A stretch of 64,000 bases of DNA from Chelonoidis abingdonii (Eukaryota; Chordata; Testudines; Testudinidae), in the NCBI RefSeq assembly GCF_003597395.2, contig NC_133771.1, forward strand, positions 124,171,783-124,235,782, written 5' to 3'. This document shows, in pieces, positions 1 through 11,435 of the stretch (position 1 is its first letter; the number at the start of each line of letters is the position of its first letter). The notes below the pieces were generated by a model. That model was not told the origin of the DNA. It was given only the letters and a program-made list of their open reading frames with translations, and searched no databases. The translations under genes and the position numbers were made by a program.

Positions 1-790
1 AGTAAACAAGGTTTTGAGACAGCAAGAGAGAGACAAGGCAAATCTGCATTTCAGCATACATAGGGGGAGAAGAGAGAGCACGAGGGCACCTTCACCCCCA
101 GACTCCATGGTGCCACTTTTACTGTTTGAATAAACTTTAAGGAGCAATGCTCAGAAGAATCACTTCAAAGAGGAAATGGACTATAAAAGTGAAGGGCAAA
201 AACACCCCAGAGAGCTCGCTCTTTCTGTCTCACTCACTTGCTTTTTCACCTAAGATGGACGAAGAAACCAGCCCTTTGGACTTTAAGGGCAGATGCTGAC
301 TTGAGAATTTGGATAAGGATTTTACCTTGAACCAAATCTAATTTAAGTTTGAGCACTAAACAGTGTATTATCTGTATTTCTCTTGTAAAAATTTCTGACT
401 TTAATGTCTTCTACTCGCTTCAAATCTGTGTCTAAGTAGTTAATTGTGTCTTATTCTGTAATCAAACCTAATCCAGTGTTGTGTTTAAACTGAATTTTTT
501 GGTAACTCTGTCCAGGAGAGGGCTGGACAGTTCAGAATACATGTTTTTGGGGAAAATCCAGAACTGGGTCACCATACAAGTGATGATCAAGGCTGGTGAA
601 AGCCAGACTGTTGACTGGAGTGTTGCTGGCAAGTTGCAGCTATATACAGACATTCAGTGTGTGATCTGCATGCTGTTTAGCTGTTTGTTAGGGGCCCAGG
701 TTGTGAACTACAGCAGCAAAACATGGTGAAGCAGCCAAGGTTGCAGGGCAGTTAGTGCCACAACCCCTCTCTAGTCTGGATTGCACCATA
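1..790 (+). repeat. LTR-type retroelement remnant (probable)
   Basis: The sequence has a ctataaaag TATA-like box at 181-189 and a downstream T-rich part, and it reads like a dispersed reptile LTR element I have seen before. A leader-like block at about 689-788 recurs diverged at 1005-1110 (both contain ctacagcagcaaa and ggttgcagggcag). No coding capacity is visible. The left part may begin before the window. Confidence 0.45.
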
Positions 791-1004
791 GGAGGTGATA
801 GTAGCATAGTCAAAACAGGATTTATACATGGCATGTTGTTTACACTCTAAGCACTGGTGTAACAGTTTTAAGTGAGTCTCAAGTATGGTGGCCAGGAAGA
901 GTCAAAAGAAAGGTTACTATTTGTTGTTTTCTGTTTGTTTATTTCAAGTAAGGGAAATAGAAATAGGAAGGCCTAAATATGAGCACCATGAAAGCCACGA
1001 TAAA

Positions 1005-1115
1005 GTCAGAGCAGCCAAGTTTGGGAGCTACAGCAGCAAAGCGTTGTGAGGCACCCAAGGTTGCAGGGCAGATGGTGACACAATCCCTCACTGGTCTGGG
1101 CTGCACCCTGAATTG
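1005..1115 (+). repeat. Second copy of the 100-bp block at 689-788
   Basis: It shares ctacagcagcaaa, gcacccaaggttgcagggca and tctgggctgcacc with the first copy, in the same order and about 320 bp downstream. This suggests an internal direct duplication within the retroelement remnant, or two nearby fragments of the same family. Confidence 0.6.
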
Positions 1116-1120
1116 TGATA

Positions 1121-1874
1121 ATTTCCATACCATATTTTACAATTATAGTTTTCTCTGTTAACTGCTCAGGCATTGCATTATGTACCAGTTATGTGAGGCA
1201 AAGTGCACTATAAAGTGCTTTACCCCCATGCACAGTGCCCATCACTTTGAAGCACCAGTATTCTAATGGAATTTCTAATCACTTCAGGAACCCACTGTGT
1301 GTTCCACTTCAGCAAAGAAGTTAGGAGCACCCAACATTTTAAGCTCCTGAAATATTTATCAGGAGCTTGATAAGACTGAAAATGCTAATTCTGAATTTTT
1401 CTCATTCCCAAGAAGGTTCAGTAACTTTACCCTCAATAGCCACTCAGGAATTTGAAATAGATTTATAGCAGAAATGTGGTCCAAACAACTGTCACACAAA
1501 ACCTTGAAAAAGCTAATAAATATAGTAAACTCAGAAGTCTGTGGTGCATGCTGTTTAATTGTTTAAATCAAGATAATCCTAAATACATTCTTCAAGAAAA
1601 TGCTGTCATGTAGGTCTTAAACATAGAGGCACAATAGAAACAAACTGGTATGTTTGGACAGATGTGCTTTTTTTTTTTTTTTTTTACCTTTTTTTTTCAT
1701 AGAATTTGAGGACTTTCAGATTTATAGATTACAAATAGTCAGTTAGCATATGTCAATGGAGACAGAAGTTGGGGAAAACAAAACAGGCTTTGGATAGGAC
1801 TTAGTCTGGGAAAGGGAGGAGGCATAAAAGCATCTGTGTTATTTTCTGAATCTTGCACTCCATTACAATTTAAA
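1121..1874. other. Intronic stretch without recognised features
   Basis: AT-rich intron. The only item seen is an 18-T run at 1668-1685. Confidence 0.5.
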
Positions 1875-2055
1875 ATTTTAGAGAGACAAAGTGGGTGAAG
1901 TAATATTTTTTATTGGACCAACTTCTGTTGGAGAGCAAGCCAAGCTCCCAAACTTACAAAGACCTCTTCTTCAGGTCTGGGAAACATACTCAGAATGTCA
2001 CAGCTAAATATAAGGTAGAACATTGTTTAGCATAAGTAATTAACGCATATTCAAG
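1875..2055 (-). repeat. Inverted Penelope-like element tail (family A)
   Basis: This is the reverse complement of the tail at 4395-4550. Read on the minus strand it includes acctgaagaagaggtctttg and then, further on, ggtccaataaaaaatattac. It abuts the + strand PLE coding remnant, giving an inverted tail at the element's 5' side. Confidence 0.65.
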
Positions 2056-2853
2056 GTACCATTCAAAGTGAAGTGTCCCATTTGCGAAAAGAAGAGGAGA
2101 GGCAGGAAAACCTACCCTGGTAGATTTCTACCACCACCACAACTTCACCTGTCCATTAAACTCTCTCTGGAACACTCCCACACTCGCATCAAATTCCTAG
2201 ACACATCAGTTAGCTTCAGCAATGGAACCCTACAGACAACTGTGTCCAAGAAACCCACAGGTAACCACACCTACCTTCATAGGTCCAGTAATCACCCCAA
2301 ACACAACAAGAAATCTGTTAGCCGTAGCCAAGCACTCACTCAGATATTACAGAATATACTCCAAGGAGAAATTACAGGATATATACATTAACACATTCAA
2401 AACCATCTTCACCAGACAAGGACCCTCCACCAGAGAAGTAGATCATATCATGGAAGGAACCACCTAAATACAAGGAGAGAACCTGCTTCGATGCAGAAAG
2501 CCCCCTCTGATGCACACCCTTAGTTGTCTCCTACCACCCCACACAGAACCCATACAGGCTATCCTCAAACAACTACAATCTATACTTGATAGGGACGCCA
2601 TTCTGAAATAAATCTTTCCTGAACTCCTCATTTCTGGTATTCCAACAGACCCCCAGCCTCTCTAAGCTCATCATCAGAAACAGGCTGCCCGCAGACTTGG
2701 ATACACTAACTCAAAGTGGCACCAGCCTCTGCCAGAACAACTGATGCAAAACCTGCAGACGTATCTCTACTGCTACAATGATCAGCACCCCCCACAACAC
2801 ACCTTTTAAGATCCATGGGGTCCTACACATACCTATCACAACATGTGGTGTAC
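2056..2853 (+). pseudogene. Penelope-like retroelement, RT C-terminus and linker, 5'-truncated and broken
   Basis: PLEs are retroelements with a telomerase-like reverse transcriptase followed by a GIY-YIG endonuclease. Seen: HTRIKFLDTSVSFSNGTLQT and KKPTGNHTYLHRSSNHP at 2190-2310, which resemble the RT thumb region (FLD...G.L.T..YKKPT...LH..SNHP). After a frame change comes AKHSLRYYRIYS near 2330. Further on, near 2750-2815, lies a fragment like the Cys-containing linker before the endonuclease (CRRISTATMISTPHNTPFKI). Several frameshifts and stops are present. The copy ends at the MITE at 2855, and its GIY-YIG domain is absent. Confidence 0.7.
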
Positions 2854-2854
2854 C

Positions 2855-2962
2855 TAGGGTTTTATAGGGACTGTCCTGATTTTTGGGGCTTTTCCTTATA
2901 TAGGCTGCTATTACCCCCCACCCTGTGTACCGATTTTTCATACTTGCTGTCTGGTCACCCTA
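2855..2962 (+). mobile_element. Short hAT-like MITE, 5'-deleted copy
   Basis: It contains tagggactgtcctgattttt, ttatataggctgctattacc and the terminal ctggtcaccc. It is the same family, in opposite orientation, as the fuller copy at 55916-56038. The outer part of its 5' terminal inverted repeat is missing. Confidence 0.7.
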
Positions 2963-3410
2963 GGTTTACCTCATCCAGTGGCCCAGGGTGGCTCATGAAC
3001 TTCTAGCTGGGGAAGGCTAGTCTCTAGCCCCTCCCTTCTATATGTCCCAGAACCCAGAGTCCCCCCACCAGTCTCTGCCCCAAGCTGGCTAGTGCCCAAA
3101 GTCAGCCCCTCTGCCCCAGCCCTGGAGCACCGGGAGGGAGAGCATATGGCAGCCGCAGAGCTCCAAGAGGAAGAGCACACGGTGGCAACACTGCAGCCTC
3201 CCCCAGCTCCGGAAGGCCTAGAGGGAGAGTGTTTGGTGGCGCTGCTGCAGCTTCCTCAGCCCTGGGAAGGCGGGCAGCATAGCCCCAGCCTCTGGAGCCC
3301 ACCGGCTCTGCCAAAGCAGGGCCCTCGGGGCAGAGTGTGGGCAGGACCATGCCTGGCTGTTTGGGGAGGCCCAGCCTCCCCTACCCACCGCCCATGTCTA
3401 GTGCACTAAA
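2963..3410 (-). repeat. GC-rich dispersed repeat, also at the right edge of the window
   Basis: The stretch is GC-rich with alternating CTGCAG-type words and no convincing coding pattern. ggctgtttggggaggcccag at 3355-3374 is the reverse complement of related sequence near 63841-63867, so the two ends of the window carry the same family in opposite orientation. The open frames here look incidental. Confidence 0.5.
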
Positions 3411-3829
3411 TGCCCCAATAACAACAATGTGGGTGAAACCAGAAAATCACGGGAATGCCCTGGAATGAACTCTCACAGGAAAATGATAAAAGATAAAAAC
3501 ACTGTATCAACTGTGTTTTGATAACACAAAGTGATCACATTGTATCTAACATATCAGTCCTCATCCTCAAAGGAACCTGCACAGCGTTTTCAAAAAATGA
3601 GCCTGGGCGCTTAAATGTATAGCTTTGCTAGACACTAAAAATCATGGACTAAATAAAAACATTGGATTTATGGCTTATTAGTACAATCTATAATTCTCAT
3701 AGCTTCCTTTTGCCCCCTCTCCCCACACACTGCCTTTCCCCCAAAACTGGAGGGATGTTAATGGGCCACTTCATCTCAAATGGTCCCTTGGAATGTGTGT
3801 TATCTACTTATTCTAAACAGTCTAGGCTT

Positions 3830-4125
3830 GGAGTATGTCCAGACTATCCACCATATTGGCAGGTAGCGATCGATTTATCGGGGATCGATATCGCGTCTCA
3901 TCCAGATGCAATATATCGATCCCCGAACGCACTCCCCGTCGACTCCGGAACTCCACCGGAGCGAGCGGCGTTAGTGGAGTCAACGTGGGAGCCGCAGACG
4001 TTGATCACGTGCCGTGAGGACGGGAGGTAAGTCAGAATAAGATACGTTGACTTCAGCTACGGTATTCCCGTAGCTGAATTTGCATATCTTACATCAACAC
4101 ACACCCCCAGTGTAGACCAGGCCTT
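3830..4125. repeat. MITE-like repeat with CpG-rich core (copy 1)
   Basis: It begins gagtatgtccagacta and ends agtgtagaccaggcctt, so the ends are partly complementary. The core has ctccccgtcgactc, gaactcc.c.ggagcg and gccgtgaggac.ggaggtaagtc. A second copy lies at 19090-19322, and a noisy inverted one at about 13240-13420. Confidence 0.7.
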
Positions 4126-4375
4126 GGTCAACACTACATACTAACTTCAGTATAACTACAATGCTAAGGGGTGTGAAAAATCCACACTCTTGAGCAATGT
4201 AGTTATACTGACCTCAACCCCCCCGAGTAGACAGCACTATGTCGGTGGGAGCCAACATAGCTACCACCTCTCATGGTGATGGAGTTATTAAACCAACAGG
4301 AGAGCTCTCTCTTGTCAGCTTACAGTGTCTTCACCAGGTGCACTACAGTGGCACAGATGCGCCAATGAAAATTTG
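4126..4375 (-). repeat. GTCTAC-type MITE fragment, family shared with 57300-57560
   Basis: It contains gggtgtgaaaaatccacact, acctcaaccccccc and gagtagacagcactatgtcg. The reverse complement matches the structure at 57410-57550 (ctgtctactcagag, gtgtgaatttttcacacccc, agtgtagatcagg). Confidence 0.6.
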
Positions 4376-4394
4376 TAATATAGGCCTGCCCTGA

Positions 4395-4550
4395 GTAAGT
4401 TTCCCAGACCTGAAGAAGAGTTCTGTATAAGCTCAAAAGCTTGTCTCTTTCATCAACACATGTTGGTCCAATAAAAGATATTATCTCATCCACCTTGTCT
4501 TTCTAATGTCCTGGGACTGACACAGCTACAACAACACTGCATACAATAAA
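4395..4550 (+). repeat. Penelope-like element tail (family A) with hammerhead-like core
   Basis: The sequence includes acctgaagaagagttctgta and, further on, gttggtccaataaaagatat. CTGAAGA fits the hammerhead CUGANGA box and is followed by a stem-forming segment (gag...ctc), but the GAAA box reads AAAA. It is the partner of the inverted tail at 1875-2055. Confidence 0.65.
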
Positions 4551-5573
4551 AGTATTGTTGTCTCTCCAAAGCGAAGCTACAAAATGATTTTTCCTAACAA
4601 TCTGCTTTTTATCATCACTAAATAACATATTAAAACTCTGAAATTCCACCATACTCAAGGAAAATCTAATTCTGCATGTATGGCTTTCAGAGTTACAAAG
4701 TTTTAACCTGTTGGCCTTGACAGACAGCAGCAGTTCATCTCCCTAACGTTCTTCAGAACTGTCACGGACTCTTATCACTATCCTTGCAAGTTAGTCTTTC
4801 CAGGTGACAGAAGAGAAGGACTTGGTTACGTAAGGAAAGGAAAAGAGTGGACTTTGAGCTGATAGTCCAAGTGAGCATTCAGATAATTACCACTTTATAT
4901 CATGCCTTCACACAAAATGTCCCCGGATTATTTCTCAAAAAATAAAATAAAAGATTTAAAACACGGTAGCTAAAAAAAATTGAGAAAAGCGAACCCTAAC
5001 TCTTTCCATCAACCTGTATTTCAGTTGTTTTGCCATGGAAGTTGTTTGGTGTAGAAGTGTTGGTTCTAACTGAAAAATAGCAGATCTGAGATGGAAGATA
5101 TCATGAACTGAATAACAGAAGAAGGGAAAATGTTTTCTGCACTGTAATTAATGGATGGGGTGGTTATGGACACAGGGCAATCTCAAATGTATAATCTAGA
5201 AATGTGGCACAAAATTATAGTGATAGGAGGACTACAGTTCTGAGTAAAAAAGAATACATTGGAGACCAAATCCAGATAATTAAACTGATACTCTATATGT
5301 GATAGTAGAAATGTGTGTGCTTATTTCTCCAGTTGTGTTAAAGTATAAATATATGTCATTTAACAGAAGACCTTCTCTGTCGTCCATTAATTTCTTAAAT
5401 AATTGTAACATTGCATTAAAATTCTGGGGCGGGGGGTATTCTAAGAAGTTCTCTGACTAGTTTGCAAATACCAGGTAAATCATAATTTTGTTCTACACTA
5501 TTTAGAGGGCTTTTCTCAAGAAAAGTAGTACTTTATTAATTATATTCCATTTTTTTTCTACCTCTCATTTCAG
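4551..5573. other. Intron without recognised features
   Basis: AT-rich single-copy-looking intron leading to the DHHC exon. The last 25 bases form its polypyrimidine tract and acceptor. Confidence 0.5.
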
Positions 5574-5711
5574 AACGGTTTGATCACCATTGTCCCTGGG
5601 TAGGCAACTGTGTGGGGAAAAGAAACTACAGATTTTTTTATATGTTTATTTTATCTCTGTCCTTTCTGACAGTCTTTATATTTGCATTCGTTATCACCCA
5701 CGTCATCCTTC
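5574..5711 (+). CDS. ZDHHC14: ZDHHC14 internal exon with the DHHC active site
   Basis: This exon encodes the end of the cysteine-rich zinc domain and a membrane span of a protein S-palmitoyltransferase, which moves a fatty acyl group from acyl-CoA to substrate cysteines at Golgi or endosomal membranes. Seen: [20 protein letters not shown] with the catalytic DHHC cysteine, then a hydrophobic third membrane segment ending in THVIL. A pyrimidine-rich acceptor ends in cag at 5571-5573 and a gtaagt donor begins at 5712. The exon starts after the first base of a Glu codon and ends after the first base of an Arg codon. ZDHHC9, ZDHHC14 and ZDHHC18 are close relatives; the choice of ZDHHC14 rests mainly on the C-terminus in the last exon. 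By the human nine-exon layout this would be about exon 4 (inferred). Confidence 0.93.
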
Positions 5712-7061
5712 GTAAGTATGCTGGTGAAATCAGATTAAGTATATAGCCATTTGCTTGAGTTTTTATTTTTAATTTAATCTTTTGATCATGTAGAGTTTTG
5801 GGTTTGTTTTTCTACCCTTTCTCTGAAGCTTCAGAGCCCCCAGTGATGTGCTGTGGTATGGCAATCTGAATTCCTATGCCAGGCTTCCTACAGTAGAGCT
5901 TAGCCTTAATGCAATTTTTAATTTTCTTTTGGTCATCTAGTGGGCAGTTTCTTTGAGGAATTGCTCATATGCTTTGCCCCCAAGATAATGTATAACAGGT
6001 AGTTTGCTTAGACATAGACATTTGTAGACATTAATAGACATTCTTGAATGCATAGACGTTCTTGAAACTTGGCTGTGTATGATAGGGTGTATGTGATAAG
6101 GTAGTGTAAGATATATAATCCTGGGTTTGACACTGGTGTTTTATTTGTATGCTGGATTGTGTTCAGAGGTATTTCTGTGGGTTTTTTCCATAGTTGATAA
6201 ATCCTACTAATCCCAATATATATCTCAACTTCTCATGATTGAAAAAGTCTTTCAAACTCCAGTACATTTTAATAAGGAATTTTAAAAACTATTGGTATCT
6301 CTCATCTGTAGTAAATAAGAATAGCCACCTTGAACTGCTCGGGATTTTTTTAGGCCACTTTCAAAATTGTGCCTGTCCTATTAGTTTTCTTTATAATAGT
6401 TAATTCCATCTTTTGGTCTAACACATTGTATAGCTAGTTTGTTAATCACAGTGCTCACAGAAATGGTTCTACAGAAAAATCTGCCGTGTGATAAGTTATT
6501 TGAACCCTACAAAAATGAAGCTGTTTTCCTTTCTAAAAACAAAACCTGAAGTAGCACGTGCGTTTTAGAGGAAGAATGGAACGATTTTCACAAGATTCCT
6601 AAAAATGTGCAATATTTAAGATCCCTTCAAATGTACAACATAGACTAGAACCAAGAGCAGTTTGAAATGTGGGGAACCTGTGGCCAAGTCTGTCCTTTCC
6701 ACCAGGTCCATCAGTTCTAAATTAATATTACTTGGAATACTGTCATTAGAAAAATGGCATTCATGCTCCTAAAGAAGGAAAAATTCATTATTGGAACTAT
6801 TTTTACTGTAATTTTTTAAACCTGTGAGGCTTTTATTATGCATGTGTGCACACACATATTTAGGAAAAGTATATCTATAAGGATTTTTTTTATTCATGCT
6901 CTTATTCTGGTTTCCCATTTTTAATATATTTAATCTATTTTAAAGCCTGACTTATCCAAAGTATAAATCCTCTGCAGTTATGAGTTGATTCCCCTTTCCT
7001 TCCTGCAGACTGGGGAGCTTTTTTTGCAGAGCATACTGAGATTGCTCCAGTATTTGATCTC
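5712..7061. other. Intron without recognised features
   Basis: AT-rich intron after the DHHC exon. I saw no repeat family or second exon in it. Confidence 0.5.
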
Positions 7062-7290
7062 CAACATGGCAGGTAGCATCTTATAGACTAAGGGATTTAT
7101 TTGGGCATAAACTTTCATGGATAAAAAACCTCATTTCTTCAGATGCATCTGAAGAAGTGAGGTTTTTTTTACCTACAAAAGCTTATGCCCAAATAAATCG
7201 GTTAATCTTTAAGGTGCCACTGGACTCCTTGTTGTTTTTGTGGATATAGACTTACACAGCTACCCCCTGATACTTGACAACATGGCAGGT
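7062..7290 (+). mobile_element. Foldback Penelope-tail insertion with a 13-bp target duplication
   Basis: caacatggcaggt occurs exactly at 7062-7074 and 7278-7290. Between them lie two opposed copies of PLE family B tail. The first is inverted (gatttatttgggcataaact ... cttcagatg) and the second direct (catctgaagaagtgagg ... agcttatgcccaaataaat ... gactccttgttgtttttgtg). They meet at an aagaaatgagg/cctcatttctt-type palindrome around 7129-7163. No coding body is present. Confidence 0.85.
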
Positions 7291-7459
7291 GAATTTACCA
7301 TCACTTTACAGTGGTCGCTATTGAAAAAAATCAGTATTTACCACAGTGGTGGTAATTAGATTAAGATTGGGGCAGAGGGTTTCACACTATATGCTTGAAC
7401 AACACATAACACACTGTGGATGTTGCAAATATTATACAGTAAACATTAAATGCTGACTT

Positions 7460-10440
7460 CTATAAAGATACCATCTGTGCAGGATTCTTGCTGTGGAGTA
7501 TCATCACCCTATCATGAGACAGCAAAATCTCCCAAAAGCTTGTTTGGTCCCGAAGAGCAGTGGTAACAGGTAGGAGTTTGAGCAACCTCCACGCTGCTGT
7601 TTGATTGCTACCCACGTGCTTTAACCTCAGCTTTTGGATGTATCCAGTCCTTTCTTGATTGCAGTCTTCGAAGGAGCTCTCTGCAAAAGTTGTATCTAAC
7701 TGCAGCCGCAACTCTTGAGCTCCCTTAGTGCCTGTCCTGCTTCAGGTATTCTTTCTATGTTTCTTTCCTTTGACAGCCAGTCTATTTTGGTCATCCTGCA
7801 ATTGTTTAACTGCTGCTTGCCAATAAGTGCTCACAGAGGAGCAGTCTCCAGGAACCTCAGTTCCCTAATCCCTGTCTTTGTATTTGGCACTGAGTGCTTC
7901 GCTTAAGCACCTCTGTGCTTTGGTGTTTTCAAAGTTTCAGTTCATTTCCTTGAGACTTTGGTCTCTGTGCAGTGATTTGGAATTTGTTCAGCTTTCAAGA
8001 TACTTCCCTCTGTTTCTCTTTCAGGCTGTTCTCCACTGCCTTATCCCTTTGGCAGCAAGGGACCATTCAACAGCAAAAAACCTTCTTATCCAAGGACAAT
8101 ATCCAAGACAATGCCAGTTTGGCTGAAAGGATATGCAAGGAATACCAGGTGACAGTTTGGCCATGCTACAATTTCATGGCCACAACTGTAGCTGTAAAAT
8201 CTATGGTATATTGCACAAAAGACTATCTCTAGTGTACCCTGAGAGTCCAGTGAAAGCAAGCATCATGATTTTACATTAGATCTAGAGGACTACAGACATC
8301 CAGGCCTACCTGAAACTCCAGAAACAGTCTTCAACTGGAAAATAATATCTGAATCCAAAATCATCCTATCCAAATATCAGTGACCTCTGATGTTTTCACC
8401 CAGGGATGGGGACCCTATACAGGAACTTGAACTCTCTAAGAGCAGCAAATGCACATCAGTATTCAACCAGCAAGAGAGATTCTGAATTTGATGAAGCTCT
8501 TCAGAGATTTGATATCTCTCATGATGATCCTGATTCAAATGGCAAATCAGGCTATTATGTTTTATATAAACAAACAAGTCAGCATAAGGTTGTCTCTCCA
8601 GAAGCCCTTCCAATGAGGGAGAGGGCTCTGTGACCCAAGAAATTCCTTAGTAGATATGTTACAGCCTCACAAGTGGTCCCCTGGATCAGGAAGTAGTGAA
8701 TCAGATTTTTCGTCACAGTGGGACACTAGATGTCGTTCCCTTCACCATTCACCCGAATGAGAAACCACTCATCTTTTACTCAAGACACTGAGAAGGCACT
8801 GCATTAACAAAAGATACTTATTTTTCCATCCACTGAGGAAGGAGGTTCCTGTATGCCTTTCCACAAGTCTGGCCAAATCCAGATGAGATAAATACTTGAT
8901 CCTAATAGCTTCATACTAGCACGGTAAGGTTCTCTGATCTTTTGCAGATGGCCAAGGCCGGTTCCATCAGGATCAGAGTCCTAGCCTTGACTGATCACTC
9001 AGAATCATAACACTTTACTCCATCTCAGTCTGGGAGCTGTGTGTGTGACAGCTTTGATTACTGGCAAGAGCACAGTAGGATTAGTATTTTCAAACTGATG
9101 GTTTGAGTTCTCTTACCCTTGTGGAAACTATCTAAGAGAAGGACTTAATATTGAAAGTTATAAAGGTTTTCAAAAACTGCTTGACTACCTTCTTTTCCTG
9201 TATGACTCTAACTTAAAGATTAACTCCATTTGAATTCATTTATCAGCAACCCATCGTGAGCTGGTCAAAGGTGTCTCTTCAGCCATTTGTTGCATGGTTC
9301 TTGGTGGACTGATTCTTTTGAAACCTTTATTTAAAAAACTGCTGGTGTCATGGAATATTAATATGTTCCTGGGAAGCTCTCTTTGAGCCACTCGGTACCT
9401 GTGAGTTCAAGTTTCTGATGTGGAAAGTTATTTTCCTAGTGTTAGTGACTATCTCAGAGTAAGATAACTTCAGGCTCTTGTGAGTGATCATTCTTTACCA
9501 AATCTTAAAAGAATAAAGAGCTGTGGACTCATCTGAGATGCCTTTGCAAGGTAAATGGAGTTCCACCTTAATGAGCTAACTTATCTTGACAATATTTTCC
9601 CCAGCCTTCCCTGCCTAACTCATGAAAGATTTCATTATGGGCATATGCAAAGTAGTCAAATGGTCCTTATTCCATATATTTACAAAGCACAGAAGCAATC
9701 TTGTCTCGTTTTCTCAATCCTGATGAACCTCTCTTAAAGTCCAGATTTCTAGCATCTAGAGTTTTATAACTTTGGGGGCATGTCCCTTGAGTTGGCCAGA
9801 TTTGTGAAGCTTGTTTTGTACTTTTTATTCATCCTACAGGCTGTCATTGTTGCACCTTTTTTGGAGAGAAGCCGTCTTACCCTTAAGTATACTTTAAAAA
9901 AGAAAACATACATTATAAGCTTTGGCTTTGTTCTTTCTGCGTGCTATAATTAACTAATGATGCTCTTTTTCTTTTTGACATCCACTTGTGCTGTTTTATT
10001 TCCAAGAGTGAGCATTCTATACAGATAGTGTCTTTAGAGAAGAGAAAATTACTTACTTAGTAATTCTGCTTCTCTGAAGTCATCATCTTGCAGGATTCTC
10101 ACTTGACCACCCACATCCACTCAGTTTCAGAGAGGAAAACCTTTTCAGTGTAGACTTTATCTTCGTATTCATTCAGCTTTTTTAGGCATTAATTTTTCAG
10201 CCATTTTGTTTTTGTGATTGACTTATTTGGTTTGAGGAGCCTTCACTTTGTGGTAAATCAGGAAGTGACTAGAGATGTATGACCACCAACAGGGAGTGTT
10301 GTTCACATACGTACCTGTTGCTGATGTACTTAAGGGCCTGATACCTGAGAGAAGTTGTGCCATGAAACTAAGCCCCAAATGTGAGAATCCTGGGGAAAAA
10401 AATCAAGAATGAAAAATATAAGGCAAGTCATTTTTTCCTT
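7460..10440 (+). pseudogene. Decayed, internally deleted DIRS-type retrotransposon
   Basis: Scattered frames match the 3' half of DIRS elements. A fragment near 8420-8450 resembles the LELRA segment of RNase H. Around 8690-8880 reads NQIFRHSGTLDVVPFTIHPN followed by LYAFPQVWPNP, which fits the region between RNase H and recombinase. Around 9380-9740 there is recombinase-like sequence (MEFHLNELTYLDNIFPSLPC, then HERFHYG). Near 10060-10130 and 10370-10430, gcaggattctcac and gtgagaatcctg are complementary, as expected of DIRS internal-complementary and terminal regions. A related gcaggattcttgc occurs at 7479. The RT is missing. Stops and frameshifts are throughout. Boundaries are approximate. 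Confidence 0.6.
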
Positions 10441-10659
10441 TTTTTAATAGCGACCACTCTAAACCACTAATCTGGCCCATGGAAATGGTGTCTTTTAAAA
10501 AAGGTCGTCATCATCAAGATTTTTTTCCCCCCATTAGATCCTCTTTGGCTAAGGAGGGAGAATTTTCTTCAAAGGGAAATATTTAAGATGTATTAAGTGA
10601 ATAATGGTTAAATGATACAGTAGAATGCAATGTTGTTTATAGTGTATGTAGCATTAAGG

Positions 10660-11000
10660 GCCAGTCTCTTCAGCCCCTTGATATCAGTTCAGTGCATAGG
10701 GACTGGAAAGTGGACAAATCTCCCCAATGTGGGGACTCCTCAGTGAGCATGGAGCTGGCATAGCTATCTCCTACACCACCTTTCCTCTCTGGTGTAAGGA
10801 GTGTGCCCGGAACATGCTGTTCTCCGGTCTTCCCAGCTAGTGGATGTTGCCCTGGTGGCCATAGCCAGCCAGCATAAATTGGAGCAGCTCTCAAGATGTC
10901 CTGATGTAGACAGGGGGCAGGAGGTGGTGTAGAACTGGCCCAAGGAACAGAGAACTGTGTTTGGCCTATTTGCACATACTTGCCTGGCTGCACCCAGAGT
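10660..11000 (-). repeat. Unclassified dispersed repeat, shared with 60370-60760
   Basis: On the minus strand it runs from a gggtgcagccaggcaagtat-type start, through caccacct and a gaaaggtggtgtaggaga word, to a ctgggg-rich end. The same ordered words occur on the + strand at 60380-60745. The open minus-strand frame here looks incidental. Confidence 0.5.
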
Positions 11001-11376
11001 AAGCTAGGGACTGCTGAAAATCTGGGTCATAGCAGGGTGTATATCTTACAGGATTTCCAAGTCCAAAAGTAGCTAACAGTCTCTTTTCTTTTCCGTATTA
11101 GGGTGGAAAACAACAGAGGGATAATTAGAAATATTATTAATGCAAAATGGTGTAGACATCAATCTGGTATGACTGAGAAATACCCTGCAGATGTTAGATC
11201 TGATTATAACTGCCACTTTTTTGTTGAATAACTTCGGCTGTAATACTTTCAAAATATAATTATGCAACTGATCTTCAGGCTCTTATTGTTTGTTATCTGT
11301 GGATGTGATTTATGATGAAAGCAGCCTATACTGAAAATTCTTACTCATTCGTAAAATTTGGTTTTTGTTTCCACAG

Positions 11377-11425
11377 GATCACAGCAAGCAGGATTCCTAA
11401 ATGCCCTCAAGGACAGTCCAGCAAG
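11377..11425 (+). CDS. ZDHHC14: ZDHHC14 short internal exon (49 nt) before the minor-class intron
   Basis: A 49-nt exon encodes the loop RSQQAGFLNALKDSPA and two bases of a Ser codon. The loop lies between the third and fourth membrane spans. The acceptor is ccacag at 11371-11376. The reading frame continues exactly from the exon ending at 5711 (C joined to GA). There is no GT at the 3' boundary: the exon ends in AG at 11425 and is followed by ATATCCTTTC, the U12-type AT-AC donor. The last codon is completed by the T at 23673. A GT-AG-only predictor would miss or mis-end this exon, because the frame stays open into the intron for about 190 nt. Confidence 0.93.
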
Positions 11426-11435
11426 ATATCCTTTC
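11426..11435 (+). promoter_or_regulatory. U12-type (AT-AC) 5' splice site
   Basis: The first ten intron bases are ATATCCTTTC, an exact match to the minor-spliceosome donor consensus ATATCCTT. It sits precisely where the protein frame demands a junction, and no GT lies at the boundary. Confidence 0.9.

Noticed and set aside
3092..3409. Overlapping frames on both strands in GC-rich DNA
   Set aside because: Part of a dispersed repeat that also occurs at the right edge of the window. No domain or splice context.
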